Below are positions 11,832 to 20,623 of a DNA stretch of 64,000 nucleotides, piece by piece. The stretch comes from a virus. The stretch covers positions 1 through 64,000 of IMG/VR virus record IMGVR_UViG_3300047476_000704. The stretch is one strand, 5' to 3'. The notes under the pieces were generated by a model. That model ran no database searches. It was not told where the DNA came from and was given only the letters and a program-made list of their open reading frames with translations. The position numbers and the translations under genes were made by a program. Numbering within the stretch: position 1 is the stretch's first letter; every line of letters starts with the position of its first letter.

Positions 11832-12478
11832 TATTCTCCTACGTCTACCACGTGTCTATCCCAACCTATGTGCTTACAATATCCTTTTGTGAATATCATA
11901 GCAAAGTATTCTCTTTCGTAATAGTATTTACTTATTTCTAACTCTCTACCAATCGGTGTGTATCCATCCTTTGGATAATCTTTCATCTTTCGTAATGATG
12001 GATTGAATGTGAATCCATGCCAATGACCATCAAATCCCCAAATCAATCTACGAACTCCTCTACCATTCACATTGTATGTTGGGTCTATGGATGGATGCGG
12101 CGTATCGTTGGGGTCTCTTGTCCATACACACACAATCTTTTCATCCAAATCAATTACATCCAAACATGCTTCAATGAAACCTTCTTTATAGAACTCCCAA
12201 TCTTCTTCCATATGGAATACATAATCAGTTGTAACCATAGAATATGCTTTATCTATACTACGAACTTGCCCTATGTTTTGTGGGTTATCTATAAACTTTA
12301 TTAGTGGATACTTCTTGATTAGTTCATTGTTGCACCCAACTACACCACTATCATCAATCACTATAAACTTTTTGATTGGATATGTGTTAAACTTATGGAA
12401 ACTATCCAAAGTTTTCTCTAACAAATCTGGTCTGTTACACGATGTAACTACAACTGAAACTTCTTTATAGTTGCTCAT
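11831..12478 (-). CDS. family 2 glycosyltransferase
   Basis: 215 residues, a compact GT2 domain. VSVVVTSCNRPDLLEKTLDS opens the Rossmann-like fold, KFIVIDDSG follows, and YVFHMEEDWEF replaces DxD with an acidic EED motif that could bind the metal. It is short for the family and lacks membrane helices, so it is soluble. It overlaps both neighbours (1 and 14 bases), indicating tight translational coupling within the glycosyltransferase operon. Confidence 0.85.
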   Translation of the reverse strand: MSNYKEVSVVVTSCNRPDLLEKTLDSFHKFNTYPIKKFIVIDDSGVVGCNNELIKKYPLIKFIDNPQNIGQVRSIDKAYSMVTTDYVFHMEEDWEFYKEGFIEACLDVIDLDEKIVCVWTRDPNDTPHPSIDPTYNVNGRGVRRLIWGFDGHWHGFTFNPSLRKMKDYPKDGYTPIGRELEISKYYYEREYFAMIFTKGYCKHIGWDRHVVDVGE

Positions 12479-13091
12479 AGAAATCGTTTTGTTTTCTTTG
12501 ACGTTCTATATCTTTAATGTGTTTGATTGAATATACTTCTTCTGGTGGGAAAATAGAATAACTTTCATATCCTTGTACTTTTTCATGCACTTTACCTGCC
12601 CAAAATATTCCTTGTTTGTTTCGGTACAATCTACCTTGTACATCTGGATAATTTACCCAACCTTGCTCATTGATATTCCATCCCCACTTTATAATATCAT
12701 CGGGTGTTAAACCATTTACAATGTTGATACGTGGTAACCAAAACATATCTATTTGTGGGTTTCCCTCTAAAATAGTATGTAAATTTGCAATCAAATCGGG
12801 TTCCAAATCTTCATCCGCATCTAATTGAAAAATCCAATCACCACTACAATTTTGATTTAGATGTTGTTTGAATTGCCCAAAATCACCATTTAATGGATAT
12901 GATACTAATTTCTGAATTGAACCATCAATTACAGATTTATTTAGATATTCAACAACCGGAACAGTTGCCGTTGGTGAGTCAAACTGAACTACAATTTCAT
13001 CCTCCTCACGTTTGTGAGCAGATAATCGTTGTATAAGATTTTGTATCTCAACTAATTCGTTGGATACTGTAACTGCGTAACTAATTTTCAT
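12465..13091 (-). CDS. family 2 glycosyltransferase
   Basis: 208 residues, GT2-like. SYAVTVSNELVEIQNLI begins the fold and WIFQLDADEDL (about residue 95) supplies the DxD metal-binding motif. The later HEKVQGYESY and a terminal basic stretch resemble the acceptor half of bacterial LPS or capsule transferases. No membrane segment. It lies seven bases after the 177-residue unknown gene and overlaps the next transferase by 14 bases. Confidence 0.85.
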   Translation of the reverse strand: MKISYAVTVSNELVEIQNLIQRLSAHKREEDEIVVQFDSPTATVPVVEYLNKSVIDGSIQKLVSYPLNGDFGQFKQHLNQNCSGDWIFQLDADEDLEPDLIANLHTILEGNPQIDMFWLPRINIVNGLTPDDIIKWGWNINEQGWVNYPDVQGRLYRNKQGIFWAGKVHEKVQGYESYSIFPPEEVYSIKHIKDIERQRKQNDFYEQL

Positions 13092-13098
13092 AATCTAT

Positions 13099-13632
13099 TT
13101 ATTTTCTACCTACTGGTTGTATTGATAAACCTATTTTTTTACCTAATTTTTCATAATTTAGATATACTTCACTAACTCTTTGTAATCCTGGCGTTTTATA
13201 GGTTCTATAACAATCGTATGGTTTAAGTAGTGCATTATTTCTAATTCGTTTTTTGTAAAATTGAGCACCCGTCTTATCTATTTTTATAGCCTTTGCTCCC
13301 TTATCATATTCATTCTTTTCGGTAATCAAATGATTACTTTCTTGTATATCTTTCAAAAGAGAAGCTACATATACTGGATTTTGTATTTGTATCATCAATT
13401 TACTAAAAACTCTCAAAGGTATTTCACTTACTTTAATACAATGTATTAAATCATCATTTGTACTGATACCTACTACTAGCAATAATGGAGTTTTTGAACC
13501 ACCATATGATTTTTTTGTTCCATCTATATAATCATACCCATACAATCTATAAAATCCACCATTTTTTATTGATGCCTTTGTTGTATTTTTTTCTCTATAA
13601 ATGTATGGTATATAATAATATAGGTTATTCAT
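13099..13632 (-). CDS. conserved unknown protein in glycosyltransferase operon
   Basis: 177 residues, very rich in Tyr, Lys and Ile, with no signal peptide and no recognised domain. The reading frame overlaps the upstream glycosyltransferase by eight bases and precedes another by seven, so it belongs to the operon. Placement among glycosyltransferases hints at a role in the same pathway, which is inference only. The frame is long, AT-rich and unbroken with start and stop fitted closely to its neighbours, which supports a real gene. Confidence 0.55.
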   Translation of the reverse strand: MNNLYYYIPYIYREKNTTKASIKNGGFYRLYGYDYIDGTKKSYGGSKTPLLLVVGISTNDDLIHCIKVSEIPLRVFSKLMIQIQNPVYVASLLKDIQESNHLITEKNEYDKGAKAIKIDKTGAQFYKKRIRNNALLKPYDCYRTYKTPGLQRVSEVYLNYEKLGKKIGLSIQPVGRK

Positions 13633-14890
13633 CTACTTTTGTCAACTTTGGAATATTCAATGGAATAAATTGCTTTATTGTTGGAACATATTTAGTTAAA
13701 ATACCATCAAACAATTTAGTCATTTTTTCCAAACCAAAGTTTTGTTGGTTTTGTTTTCCTAATTGAAATGATGCCGTTTTGTACTTATCGTATCCCTTAT
13801 AAATATCAGTAAATGTTTTAATTGCCCCAGTATAACTTACATAAAACCATTTAGTTCCTTCCAAAATGAATTGGTCTTGTGCGGATGGATGTACATCTTT
13901 TAACTCACCATCCAACAATACTGCTCCACTTTTTAAGAAATCCAAATGCCCACTCCAATTAGATGCAATTACTGGTTTACCGGTTAAACTGAACTCCAAT
14001 AAAGGTCTACCGAATCCTTCACCATGTGTAAATGAAACCATAGCTTTTACTTTTGGATGTTGGTATAATGCGTTCATTTCTTCATCACTTAACTCACCAT
14101 GTAGTAAATAGATTGATGGAATGTTTTTACCAAACTCTGCCGTAACTTCTTCCAATTTACCCATAGTTGCTTCTCTATCCATTACAGAGAAACCTGCTGA
14201 TGATGTTTTTAGGATAAGTGCAGGTGCGTTCTTTTGTCCACGAAATGCGTGACAGAATGATTTAATCATCATACCCACATCTTTTCTATCGTGTCCTAAT
14301 TCACCCTTTAACCAATGTCCTACGAATAAGAATGTAAAATCTTCCTTTACTTTGTCTAATTCGGATAATGTAACCTCTGCCTTCTTACCAAAGAACTTTT
14401 CATTATATCCTTCAAACAAAACTTCAACTGGTTTTTCTAATTTATGTTGTTTGATTACATTTCCGGTTGCTCTATCATTTTCATTATATACAGTCTTAAT
14501 CAGTACCTCTTTTGAAAATTCAGATGGAACTATAACCAAATCCATACGATTGCATCCATGAATAAATTCAACAGAACAAGCAGTAGTTTCAATTCCAGCA
14601 GTAATACCAATGTTGTAATTACCCATAGGTTGGAACTCATTTGGTACTGTGACCTGAATATATAAATCTGGCTTTCTATCAACACCCGTAACAATTCTCT
14701 GTATAATTTCACTATCATCGGCAGTTAGTGCTGTCATTGGAGTTGCTCCCCAACGAGTTGAAATGATACGAACATCGTACTTATCTAATTGAATTAGGGA
14801 ACGAACTAAATCCCGTGCATGGTCCCCATATCCACTTCTTGTGGCTACGGGTCCTTGAAATACTAATAATGGTTTGTTTACTTCTGCCAT
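13625..14890 (-). CDS. GT-B fold glycosyltransferase (family 4-like)
   Basis: 421 residues. The N-terminal Rossmann domain starts with LLVFQGPVATRSGYGDHARD. The donor-binding C-terminal domain shows FTFLFVGHWLKGELGHDRKD and the E-x7-E type signature FTHGEGFGRPLLEFSLTGKP near residue 290, typical of GT4 retaining transferases. No membrane segment. It lies three bases from the next gene upstream, which is another GT-B enzyme. The two GT-B and three GT-A enzymes together could build a short oligosaccharide. Confidence 0.88.
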   Translation of the reverse strand: MAEVNKPLLVFQGPVATRSGYGDHARDLVRSLIQLDKYDVRIISTRWGATPMTALTADDSEIIQRIVTGVDRKPDLYIQVTVPNEFQPMGNYNIGITAGIETTACSVEFIHGCNRMDLVIVPSEFSKEVLIKTVYNENDRATGNVIKQHKLEKPVEVLFEGYNEKFFGKKAEVTLSELDKVKEDFTFLFVGHWLKGELGHDRKDVGMMIKSFCHAFRGQKNAPALILKTSSAGFSVMDREATMGKLEEVTAEFGKNIPSIYLLHGELSDEEMNALYQHPKVKAMVSFTHGEGFGRPLLEFSLTGKPVIASNWSGHLDFLKSGAVLLDGELKDVHPSAQDQFILEGTKWFYVSYTGAIKTFTDIYKGYDKYKTASFQLGKQNQQNFGLEKMTKLFDGILTKYVPTIKQFIPLNIPKLTKVDE

Positions 14891-14893
14891 AAC

Positions 14894-16288
14894 TTATTTA
14901 ATATCTAATGTAAAAATCTCGTGTTTCTTTCTAGGTGTAAAGTTTACCAATGCATCGTTGATACCATCTGTCATAGTTTTACACATATTCTCCAATGATA
15001 ATCCACCTTCACCCAAAGCCCATTCTCTACCTTTCAATCCCAATGCTTTTCTTTCTTCTCTACCCATATCATAGAACTCACGCAATGCCGATGCTACCTC
15101 ATAGTTATCCACATGGTCTTCCATAATGTATGGCGTTGGAGGTGAACCTGTATAAGAACGAGCTCTACTCCATACTGGAATTACCCAATCTCCCCAAGTT
15201 AATTTATCTTCAAACTTTCTCCAATCGTGCAATGAACCAATCTCTACATAATCTTCTTCGGTTAATTGTTTACCACTATCTTTCCATCGGAAACCACATT
15301 GGTCTTGTAATCCACCCGTTACATTTACAATAATCGGTGTTCCAGCCACAATACTTTCAGCACTAGCCAAGCCAAATCCTTCTGCTGATGAAATATTTAG
15401 GGTAACATCTGCAATATTGTATAGTTGATTTAATTGTGGTTCATTCCACTTTCTATCATCAAATACTACATTGATATGCGGACACAAATCTTGTACTACT
15501 TTTGGTAAATCCGTACCATTATCATCCACTTTTTGTGTATGCATTAGTAATACGCAACCATCTTGCTTTTCTTTTGGTAATCCCTCAACAAACTCTTTGA
15601 ATGAAACAATAACATCAATTGCCTGCTTTCTACGAATGTTTCGGTTAGACCAATATGCTATGAAATCGTATTTCTTATCACCCAATACCTCTTTATAGAA
15701 TGGTTCATCAATTGGTGTTGGTTTGTAATCCACATCATTGATACCATGTGGTACATATTTTACTTGCCAATCAGCAGGTTGCTTCCACCGTGATTTATCA
15801 GTTGAACCCCATACTCTACGGGCAATGCCATATGTTTGTTTTGAGATAGTGCCAATCCAATCACAACTTTCTAAATAATCTCTATTGTATTTTGGGTCTG
15901 GTAAATCATCCCAAATGTGATAAAATAAAATTGGAATGTTTTGACGAATCTCATGCTCAATTTGGTATAACCAAATCCAATACCTAGGGTCTGTAAAGTG
16001 TAGGATTGCATCTGGGTTTTCCATATTGATGATTTGCCGTAACATATCCGGATTACCATATCCTGATGATGGATAGATTTTTACAGATGCATCTTCAATA
16101 CCCGTTCTCTTACGGACATCCTCACATAAATCCATAATCTTACCTTCTTCCGGATGCTTTACTGCTGCTCCAATTTGTACCCAATCAAAATCTTTTAATG
16201 TACCTAATACGAATTGCTTTGACATTGTTGCAATACCACTCGCCATTCGTAGGTCATCTGATAGTAACAATATTTTCTTTTTTGCCAT
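14894..16288 (-). CDS. GT-B fold glycosyltransferase (family 4-like)
   Basis: 464 residues. The N-terminal domain begins KKILLLSDDLRMASGIA, with the Gly-rich acceptor loop. The donor domain has DFIAYWSNRNIRRKQ near 215 and SSAEGFGLASAESIVAGTPI near 320, the GT4 E-x7-E motif. It is longer than the neighbouring GT-B enzyme owing to an insertion around residues 360-410. First glycosyltransferase of the operon, six bases after the ribbon-helix-helix gene. Confidence 0.88.
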   Translation of the reverse strand: MAKKKILLLSDDLRMASGIATMSKQFVLGTLKDFDWVQIGAAVKHPEEGKIMDLCEDVRKRTGIEDASVKIYPSSGYGNPDMLRQIINMENPDAILHFTDPRYWIWLYQIEHEIRQNIPILFYHIWDDLPDPKYNRDYLESCDWIGTISKQTYGIARRVWGSTDKSRWKQPADWQVKYVPHGINDVDYKPTPIDEPFYKEVLGDKKYDFIAYWSNRNIRRKQAIDVIVSFKEFVEGLPKEKQDGCVLLMHTQKVDDNGTDLPKVVQDLCPHINVVFDDRKWNEPQLNQLYNIADVTLNISSAEGFGLASAESIVAGTPIIVNVTGGLQDQCGFRWKDSGKQLTEEDYVEIGSLHDWRKFEDKLTWGDWVIPVWSRARSYTGSPPTPYIMEDHVDNYEVASALREFYDMGREERKALGLKGREWALGEGGLSLENMCKTMTDGINDALVNFTPRKKHEIFTLDIK

Positions 16289-16294
16289 AACTTG

Positions 16295-16498
16295 TTAAAA
16301 TGCTGAACCGCTTATTTGTAACTGATTGTAATTATTTAATTTGTTTTTGTAATCTTCATCATTCAGATAAAGGTTTATACTCCGATTTACTAACTTTTGT
16401 AATGTTATTCCGTTCCTGTCAACGGATACAACCCTAAATGTTTGGTATAAATCGGACATTATCTTTACCGAAGTTAATTTTGTTTCTGTTTTTTTCAT
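16295..16498 (-). CDS. ribbon-helix-helix-like DNA-binding protein
   Basis: 67 residues. The pattern LTSVKIMSDLYQTFRVVSVD followed by GITLQKLVNRSINLYLNDE fits a ribbon-helix-helix fold: a short beta strand with alternating residues, then two helices. Similar small proteins occur in T4-like phages. It may regulate the glycosyltransferase operon of which it is nearly the first gene, though no operator could be identified. Confidence 0.6.
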   Translation of the reverse strand: MKKTETKLTSVKIMSDLYQTFRVVSVDRNGITLQKLVNRSINLYLNDEDYKNKLNNYNQLQISGSAF

Positions 16499-16501
16499 AA
16501 T

Positions 16502-16966
16502 TTAGTTCCTAACCATTTCAAGTGGATATTTTTGACGTAATATATATTTAGTATCAACCAATAACCTTTTTACTTTGTGTCTGGATATTCCCAAATCTAC
16601 ACTTGCCTCTTCAATTGTATCGTAGTATTTGTTGGTTAATGGGTTTTTACAACTAATTTTTTTTGGATTTTCCAAATTAGTTGGTTTGTATTCTATAATA
16701 TCGTCAATATTCCAATCTTCTTCCCAAGGGTCTGTTTGTTTGTTTGATAAATTATGTCCTTCACTAATATACTTTTTAATGTAATAATATTCTTTATCAT
16801 AAAAATAATCTAATATACGCATTTTATTTACAGATGCATGTCCATTATTCTTGTGTGATGAAAATCTATCACTTGGAGTTGAACTTTTTCCAATATAGAT
16901 AATTTCGTCATCTTCATTTAATAATGCGTATATATAAACCTTTACACCTTGGATAGTTGATTTCAT
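16502..16966 (-). CDS. GIY-YIG homing endonuclease
   Basis: 154 residues, free-standing homing-type endonuclease. The N-terminal catalytic domain has VYIYALLNEDDEIIYIGKSS (the GIY...YIG strands), followed by the catalytic Arg in SDRFSSHK. The C-terminus NKYYDTIEEASVDLGISRHK resembles the NUMOD1 helix-turn-helix DNA-binding module. The start was placed at MKSTIQG because the 49 codons upstream are low-complexity hydrophobic sequence unlike the family. It is inserted between the nuclease gene at 17049 and the ribbon-helix-helix gene, preceded by a very AT-rich 80-base leader. Confidence 0.85.
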   Translation of the reverse strand: MKSTIQGVKVYIYALLNEDDEIIYIGKSSTPSDRFSSHKNNGHASVNKMRILDYFYDKEYYYIKKYISEGHNLSNKQTDPWEEDWNIDDIIEYKPTNLENPKKISCKNPLTNKYYDTIEEASVDLGISRHKVKRLLVDTKYILRQKYPLEMVRN

Positions 16967-17048
16967 ATATATTTTTAACAATAGTAAGTTTACACTTATA
17001 TATATAAGAAATATATAAAAATATACAAAAAAATGAAAAAAAATTAAA

Positions 17049-17918
17049 TTATTTTTGAAATGCTGGACATCTATCCTTAAACTCACAAAACCGGCAGTTC
17101 TTACCTTTCTCACCTGGGTTTGGTGAATAATCTGCGTTTAAGTTATCCGTACCATCTTCGTTGAATACCGAATCTACAAATCTCATAAAATCTTTAACCG
17201 CACGAGCCACCGATGGACCACCATTAGCAGGAACTAATTTAGAAATACGTGGGATGGTGTATTCCGTATTCTCACTAATTTTTCGTTTAATGATTTGGAA
17301 CTCTACCTGTATTCTATCTATGGGATGATTGTACTGCTCTGCGTAGTAATGTTTATATAATAGTAATTGATTTAGTTTTGTTTTATCTGCTTTTTGTTCT
17401 TTACTCCAACCGCGTGTTGATGTTTTGAAGTCAATAATCTTTAATAGGTTGAACTCTTTGTGGCGAATTACTACGTCCAAATAACCTAACATACTTACAT
17501 TAGGTTTTAATTGAATGTTTAATGGTAACTCAATACCTACCAACTCCCAACCTTTTTTTGTGAAGAAATCATCACCATGCTTTTTGAACCACTCCAAACA
17601 AATCACACCATCCTCATAGAACTCCATAAGTTCTTCTTTGGAGCATACGAACTTACCTTCCTCAAATCCTTCATGCTCCTTCTTAAAAGTTTCTACAAGC
17701 CTTTCTTTGAGTAATTGTGGTAAATCTATTTGATTTGCCTCTTTCTTTGTCTTATTGTAGAATATATCTAAATAGTGTTGTAAGGTTTCGTGAAATGCAG
17801 TACCAAAGATTGTGTGAATACTACCAGAGTAAACACCCAACTTATCTATATAGTTGAACTTGTATTGTTGTGGACAGGTTGTCCACATTGAATATCTTGA
17901 ATAACTTACTCTTGCCAT
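17049..17918 (-). CDS. Cas4/RecB-like PD-(D/E)XK nuclease
   Basis: 289 residues. It opens with SRYSMWTTCPQQYKFNYI, the Cas4/AddB-type entry helix with its first Cys. The PD-(D/E)XK core is MLGYLDVVIR followed by KIIDFKTSTRG (Asp and Asp-x-Lys, about residues 150-175). The C-terminus NCRFCEFKDRCPAF provides three further Cys, completing a four-Cys set that in Cas4 and AddB holds an iron-sulfur cluster. Start chosen at MARVSYS, just downstream of a TATATTTG promoter box; the longer frame would begin inside it. Probably a recombination or DNA-processing exonuclease that works with the UvsX-like recombinase. Confidence 0.88.
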   Translation of the reverse strand: MARVSYSRYSMWTTCPQQYKFNYIDKLGVYSGSIHTIFGTAFHETLQHYLDIFYNKTKKEANQIDLPQLLKERLVETFKKEHEGFEEGKFVCSKEELMEFYEDGVICLEWFKKHGDDFFTKKGWELVGIELPLNIQLKPNVSMLGYLDVVIRHKEFNLLKIIDFKTSTRGWSKEQKADKTKLNQLLLYKHYYAEQYNHPIDRIQVEFQIIKRKISENTEYTIPRISKLVPANGGPSVARAVKDFMRFVDSVFNEDGTDNLNADYSPNPGEKGKNCRFCEFKDRCPAFQK

Positions 17919-17935
17919 AACATTTTCTTTAAGTA

Positions 17936-17943
17936 CAAATATA
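17936..17943 (-). promoter_or_regulatory. -7 promoter box of the nuclease gene
   Basis: TATATTTG on the minus strand, 18 bases before the nuclease start. It abuts the T run of the terminator at 17949-17972, so the end of one transcript and the start of the next are back to back. No clean -33 TTTG is seen because the terminator hairpin occupies that region. Confidence 0.6.
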
Positions 17944-17948
17944 CAAAA

Positions 17949-17972
17949 AAGACTTGGAATTACCAAGTCTTT
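17949..17972 (-). terminator. Rho-independent terminator
   Basis: A 9-bp stem AAGACTTGG/CCAAGTCTT with loop TAATT and a following T run on the minus strand. It ends the transcript of the ParB-nuclease fusion gene whose stop is at 18001. Confidence 0.85.
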
Positions 17973-18000
17973 CTTATTTTATTTTTAAAAATATTAAATA

Positions 18001-19188
18001 TTATTTCAAAGTATCTAATTGTGCCACAACCTTACCACTATTTTCGTAAAGGTCTCCATACACAATAACCATATCGTTTTTATGATTATCCAATACATTC
18101 TTTATTGGTAAAGTATGTCCACCCATACCTGCTGATTTCCAATCTTTAGCGGTTAGGTAAGTAAATATAACCAACCAACGATTTATAGTATCATCGTATG
18201 CTACTAAAATGTATTGACCTTCTCTAATACCCATACCACCTTTCCAAGAAGTAGCTGATGAATTAAAATTGGTTACTTTTATCTCAACTTTATCATCAAT
18301 ATCTTTGTGATAAATATCAGGGTCTGTTGCGTGTCCCTGTGCAGCTTGAACATCGTATCCCTCACTTCGTAATACTTGAGCACCAATCATTTCAGTTAAA
18401 TGAGAAACTATTCCAGCAGTTGCACCTTTTGTAAAATCTTTAAAAGGAAAATAATCCTCATTATCTATACGAGATGATATGTTTAATGTGGAATTAATTG
18501 CATTTGAAACTCTATTAAATATGATTTTAAAAATATCAGTAGTATATATTTCACTCCAGTTTCTATTAGGATTATTTGATTTAATTACTTTTGGTTTATT
18601 TCTACCAGTTGCTTCTTCCCAAGCAGTTTTAACCGCCATTTCTCCAGAATCAATCAATAATAATAAATCGCTACGATGCGATTTAATTTCCTGTAGCTTC
18701 TTTATAGTATCACGGCTTGTACCTAATTGTTTGATATGTGCATCTTCTTCGGAAGTAGTTCTATTGATACCAAATTCTTTTACATATGCTCTATTCATTT
18801 GCTCAAACTCATTTAACTTAACCGAATGAGTCATCTTACGATAAATGTTTGAACTAACTACGGATTGTAAAGTTGTATATGGTTCGTTTTCAAAATCAGG
18901 ATATGGTTTATCGGATAGTTCAACCCACAAATCAACATTTGCTAATTTAGCAGCCTCTGTTCTAGTATGACCAGCATCAATTAACCCATCCGGCCATATA
19001 ATTACAGGTTGTTCATTTGGAACTAACCCCATTTCAACACGTTTTTTAAAATCTTCGGATAATTTTAATTGTGTTTCTTTTTCTTGTTCTATGTTTGTAT
19101 ATATTTCTTTATTAAGCGGATTTGGGTTAAGTATTTTTGGGTCTACAAAATTCTTTCCCGCTTTTTTGATTAATTTAATTTTATTCAT
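18001..19188 (-). CDS. ParB-like domain fused to PD-(D/E)XK nuclease
   Basis: 395 residues in two parts. Residues about 10-110 are ParB/Srx-like: a strand pair then VIIWPDGLIDAGHTRTEAAK, which matches the D/G-x-H-R nucleotide-binding signature, followed by a helical segment (to about 200) resembling the ParB helix-turn-helix. The C-terminal 150 residues look like a restriction-type nuclease: ATDPDIYHKDIDDKVEIKVT gives Asp and Glu-x-Lys in the PD-(D/E)XK arrangement. Similar ParB-nuclease fusions occur in mobile elements and defence loci. In a phage it could degrade host or competitor DNA or help in genome processing. The fusion is visible; the role is inference. Confidence 0.72.
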   Translation of the reverse strand: MNKIKLIKKAGKNFVDPKILNPNPLNKEIYTNIEQEKETQLKLSEDFKKRVEMGLVPNEQPVIIWPDGLIDAGHTRTEAAKLANVDLWVELSDKPYPDFENEPYTTLQSVVSSNIYRKMTHSVKLNEFEQMNRAYVKEFGINRTTSEEDAHIKQLGTSRDTIKKLQEIKSHRSDLLLLIDSGEMAVKTAWEEATGRNKPKVIKSNNPNRNWSEIYTTDIFKIIFNRVSNAINSTLNISSRIDNEDYFPFKDFTKGATAGIVSHLTEMIGAQVLRSEGYDVQAAQGHATDPDIYHKDIDDKVEIKVTNFNSSATSWKGGMGIREGQYILVAYDDTINRWLVIFTYLTAKDWKSAGMGGHTLPIKNVLDNHKNDMVIVYGDLYENSGKVVAQLDTLK

Positions 19189-19213
19189 ATTTTTATTGTT
19201 TAAATTTTAAAGA

Positions 19214-19477
19214 TTAGTAATTCTTTATGTTTTCAGTATAGGTATGTTTACCTTCCGATTGTGTAGAAATGGTTTCACCATTCGTTGTAAAGTAATGAAC
19301 ACGCCCACCATCAATAAAACGATAGACTTTTACACCATCTTTCTGAAATAGATAATCTACTTTAATTTCACTATCCTTACCAACCCTTTCAGAAGATATT
19401 GGTTCGTTTGTACAAGCTCCAAAAATTATAACACCCAATGCTATGAATATTATATAAATTGCTAATATCTTTTTCAT
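19214..19477 (-). CDS. small lipoprotein
   Basis: 87 residues. The hydrophobic signal ILAIYIIFIALGVIIFGAC ends in the lipobox FGAC at about residue 21, so it should be a lipoprotein. The mature part is short and polar, with DYLFQKDGVKVYRFIDGGRV and YFTTNGETIST, resembling the DUF4884 type seen in Bacteroidota and their phages. The start MKKILAIY is one base past the preceding stop; the longer open frame overlaps the upstream gene and was rejected. Could be a superinfection or envelope-modifying protein; unknown. Confidence 0.65.
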   Translation of the reverse strand: MKKILAIYIIFIALGVIIFGACTNEPISSERVGKDSEIKVDYLFQKDGVKVYRFIDGGRVHYFTTNGETISTQSEGKHTYTENIKNY

Positions 19478-19478
19478 A

Positions 19479-19928
19479 TTACCAAGAAGATGAATAGTAA
19501 AAATCGCCACCCTTATCAGCCAAAGCTTCTTCCAAAATCTGAATTGTATTATCAATATCTTTGAAATACCACTCATCATATTGAGTTCCACCAAAGAAGA
19601 AACCACTCACAGTTGGTAACAATACCTCCGCCAATGAATTATCTGCTTGAACTTTCTTACATAAGTCAAGCAACTCTGCTAACTTATCCGAACTAACATA
19701 ATATTCGGCGCAGTTATCTTCACCATCCTGCACATTATCAACGAACCATTGGTGGATTTGATTAGCTTTACGCCAATAACCAGCTTCCTCAATAATATAC
19801 TTAACCTTTTTACGGTCAATCTTTGTAGGTTCACCACCTTTGGTTACCTCTACTTGATAATTTTCATCACCATTGTGCTCCCAATACTGAACATAAGTGC
19901 GTTTATCTAAATACATGTCTAATCCCAT
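19479..19928 (-). CDS. conserved phage protein of the MGLDMYL type, unknown
   Basis: 149 residues. It begins MGLDMYLDKRTYV, a start seen in a widespread family of small phage and bacterial proteins of unknown function. Trp- and Tyr-rich, with YWRKANQIHQWFV in the middle and TQYDEWYFKDI near the end. No signal peptide or membrane segment. It lies between two small genes with early-type promoters and probably shares their timing. Confidence 0.7.
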   Translation of the reverse strand: MGLDMYLDKRTYVQYWEHNGDENYQVEVTKGGEPTKIDRKKVKYIIEEAGYWRKANQIHQWFVDNVQDGEDNCAEYYVSSDKLAELLDLCKKVQADNSLAEVLLPTVSGFFFGGTQYDEWYFKDIDNTIQILEEALADKGGDFYYSSSW

Positions 19929-19939
19929 AATTTTATATT

Positions 19940-20182
19940 TTAAAGTTTATAATTTTTAATAACTGAAACTACATTTTTTATTCTATTATAAAGTGTCTTC
20001 TTTATTTTTGCACCTCTAGCTACTTCAAGCAAATCATCATAAAGGAAGCCATCATATAATCCATACAACATATTCATAAGGTCAAAACCAGTATTGAAAT
20101 CAACCTCCCCAATAATATCACCAATCTCTCGTAGCGTTTCCACACTCATATTGGCATGTCTATCAAATTTAATATAACCCAT
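19940..20182 (-). CDS. small early-type protein, unknown
   Basis: 80 residues, mixed charge, no recognised family. It has a strong promoter of the TTGACATTTT type at 20220-20250 and a leader containing GTTAAAC, shared with three other small genes in the window, which suggests coordinated early expression. Eleven bases separate its stop from the next gene. Confidence 0.55.
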   Translation of the reverse strand: MGYIKFDRHANMSVETLREIGDIIGEVDFNTGFDLMNMLYGLYDGFLYDDLLEVARGAKIKKTLYNRIKNVVSVIKNYKL

Positions 20183-20219
20183 AACTTTTATATTTTAATG
20201 TTTAACTCTAATCACGTAG

Positions 20220-20250
20220 TAAAGATACGCAAAATTTAGTAAAATGTCAA
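20220..20250 (-). promoter_or_regulatory. class B promoter (TTGACA...TATCTTTA)
   Basis: Minus strand TTGACATTTTACTA, then TATCTTTA 17 bases after TTGACA. It belongs to a set of four nearly identical promoters in the window that combine a TTGACA -35-like box with a TAnCTTT(A/G) -7 box and a shared GTTAAAC leader. Confidence 0.7.
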
Positions 20251-20273
20251 GACATTTTTAAAATATTTTTCAA

Positions 20274-20504
20274 TTATTGTAGGGAATATTTATACAACCA
20301 GCCACAATCATCATCGTAAAAATCCTCTTCAACAACCGCATTCATACCACCAAGTATAGAGTTTAATTTATCCACATCGACCCGTCCCCAATAACCAAAT
20401 CGTAAAAACACGTCATAAGTACCACCAAAAGTTTGTTTGATTTCAAAATCACCCAACTCTTCTTCAATCTTTTTCAATGTTGAAATATCTAATCCGTTTC
20501 TCAT
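20274..20504 (-). CDS. small early-type protein, unknown
   Basis: 76 residues, acidic at the C-terminus (EEDFYDDDCGWLYK), no recognised family. First gene after the class B promoter at 20541-20571. It is followed by about 90 bases with the promoter of the next gene, so it may be monocistronic. Function unknown; position and promoter fit an early host-takeover peptide. Confidence 0.55.
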   Translation of the reverse strand: MRNGLDISTLKKIEEELGDFEIKQTFGGTYDVFLRFGYWGRVDVDKLNSILGGMNAVVEEDFYDDDCGWLYKYSLQ

Positions 20505-20540
20505 ATCTTTTATTATTTATGTTTAACTTTTATTACATAG

Positions 20541-20571
20541 TAAAGGTACGCAATTTTGCGCAAAATGTCAA
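20541..20571 (-). promoter_or_regulatory. class B promoter (TTGACA...TACCTTTA)
   Basis: Minus strand TTGACATTTTGCGC, then TACCTTTA 17 bases after TTGACA, followed by the CTATGTAATAA and GTTAAAC leader shared with the promoter at 52831. Confidence 0.7.
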
Positions 20572-20623
20572 GTCTTTTTGAAAATATTTTTTTAATATAT
20601 TTATATATACATCCGGAGGTTAT

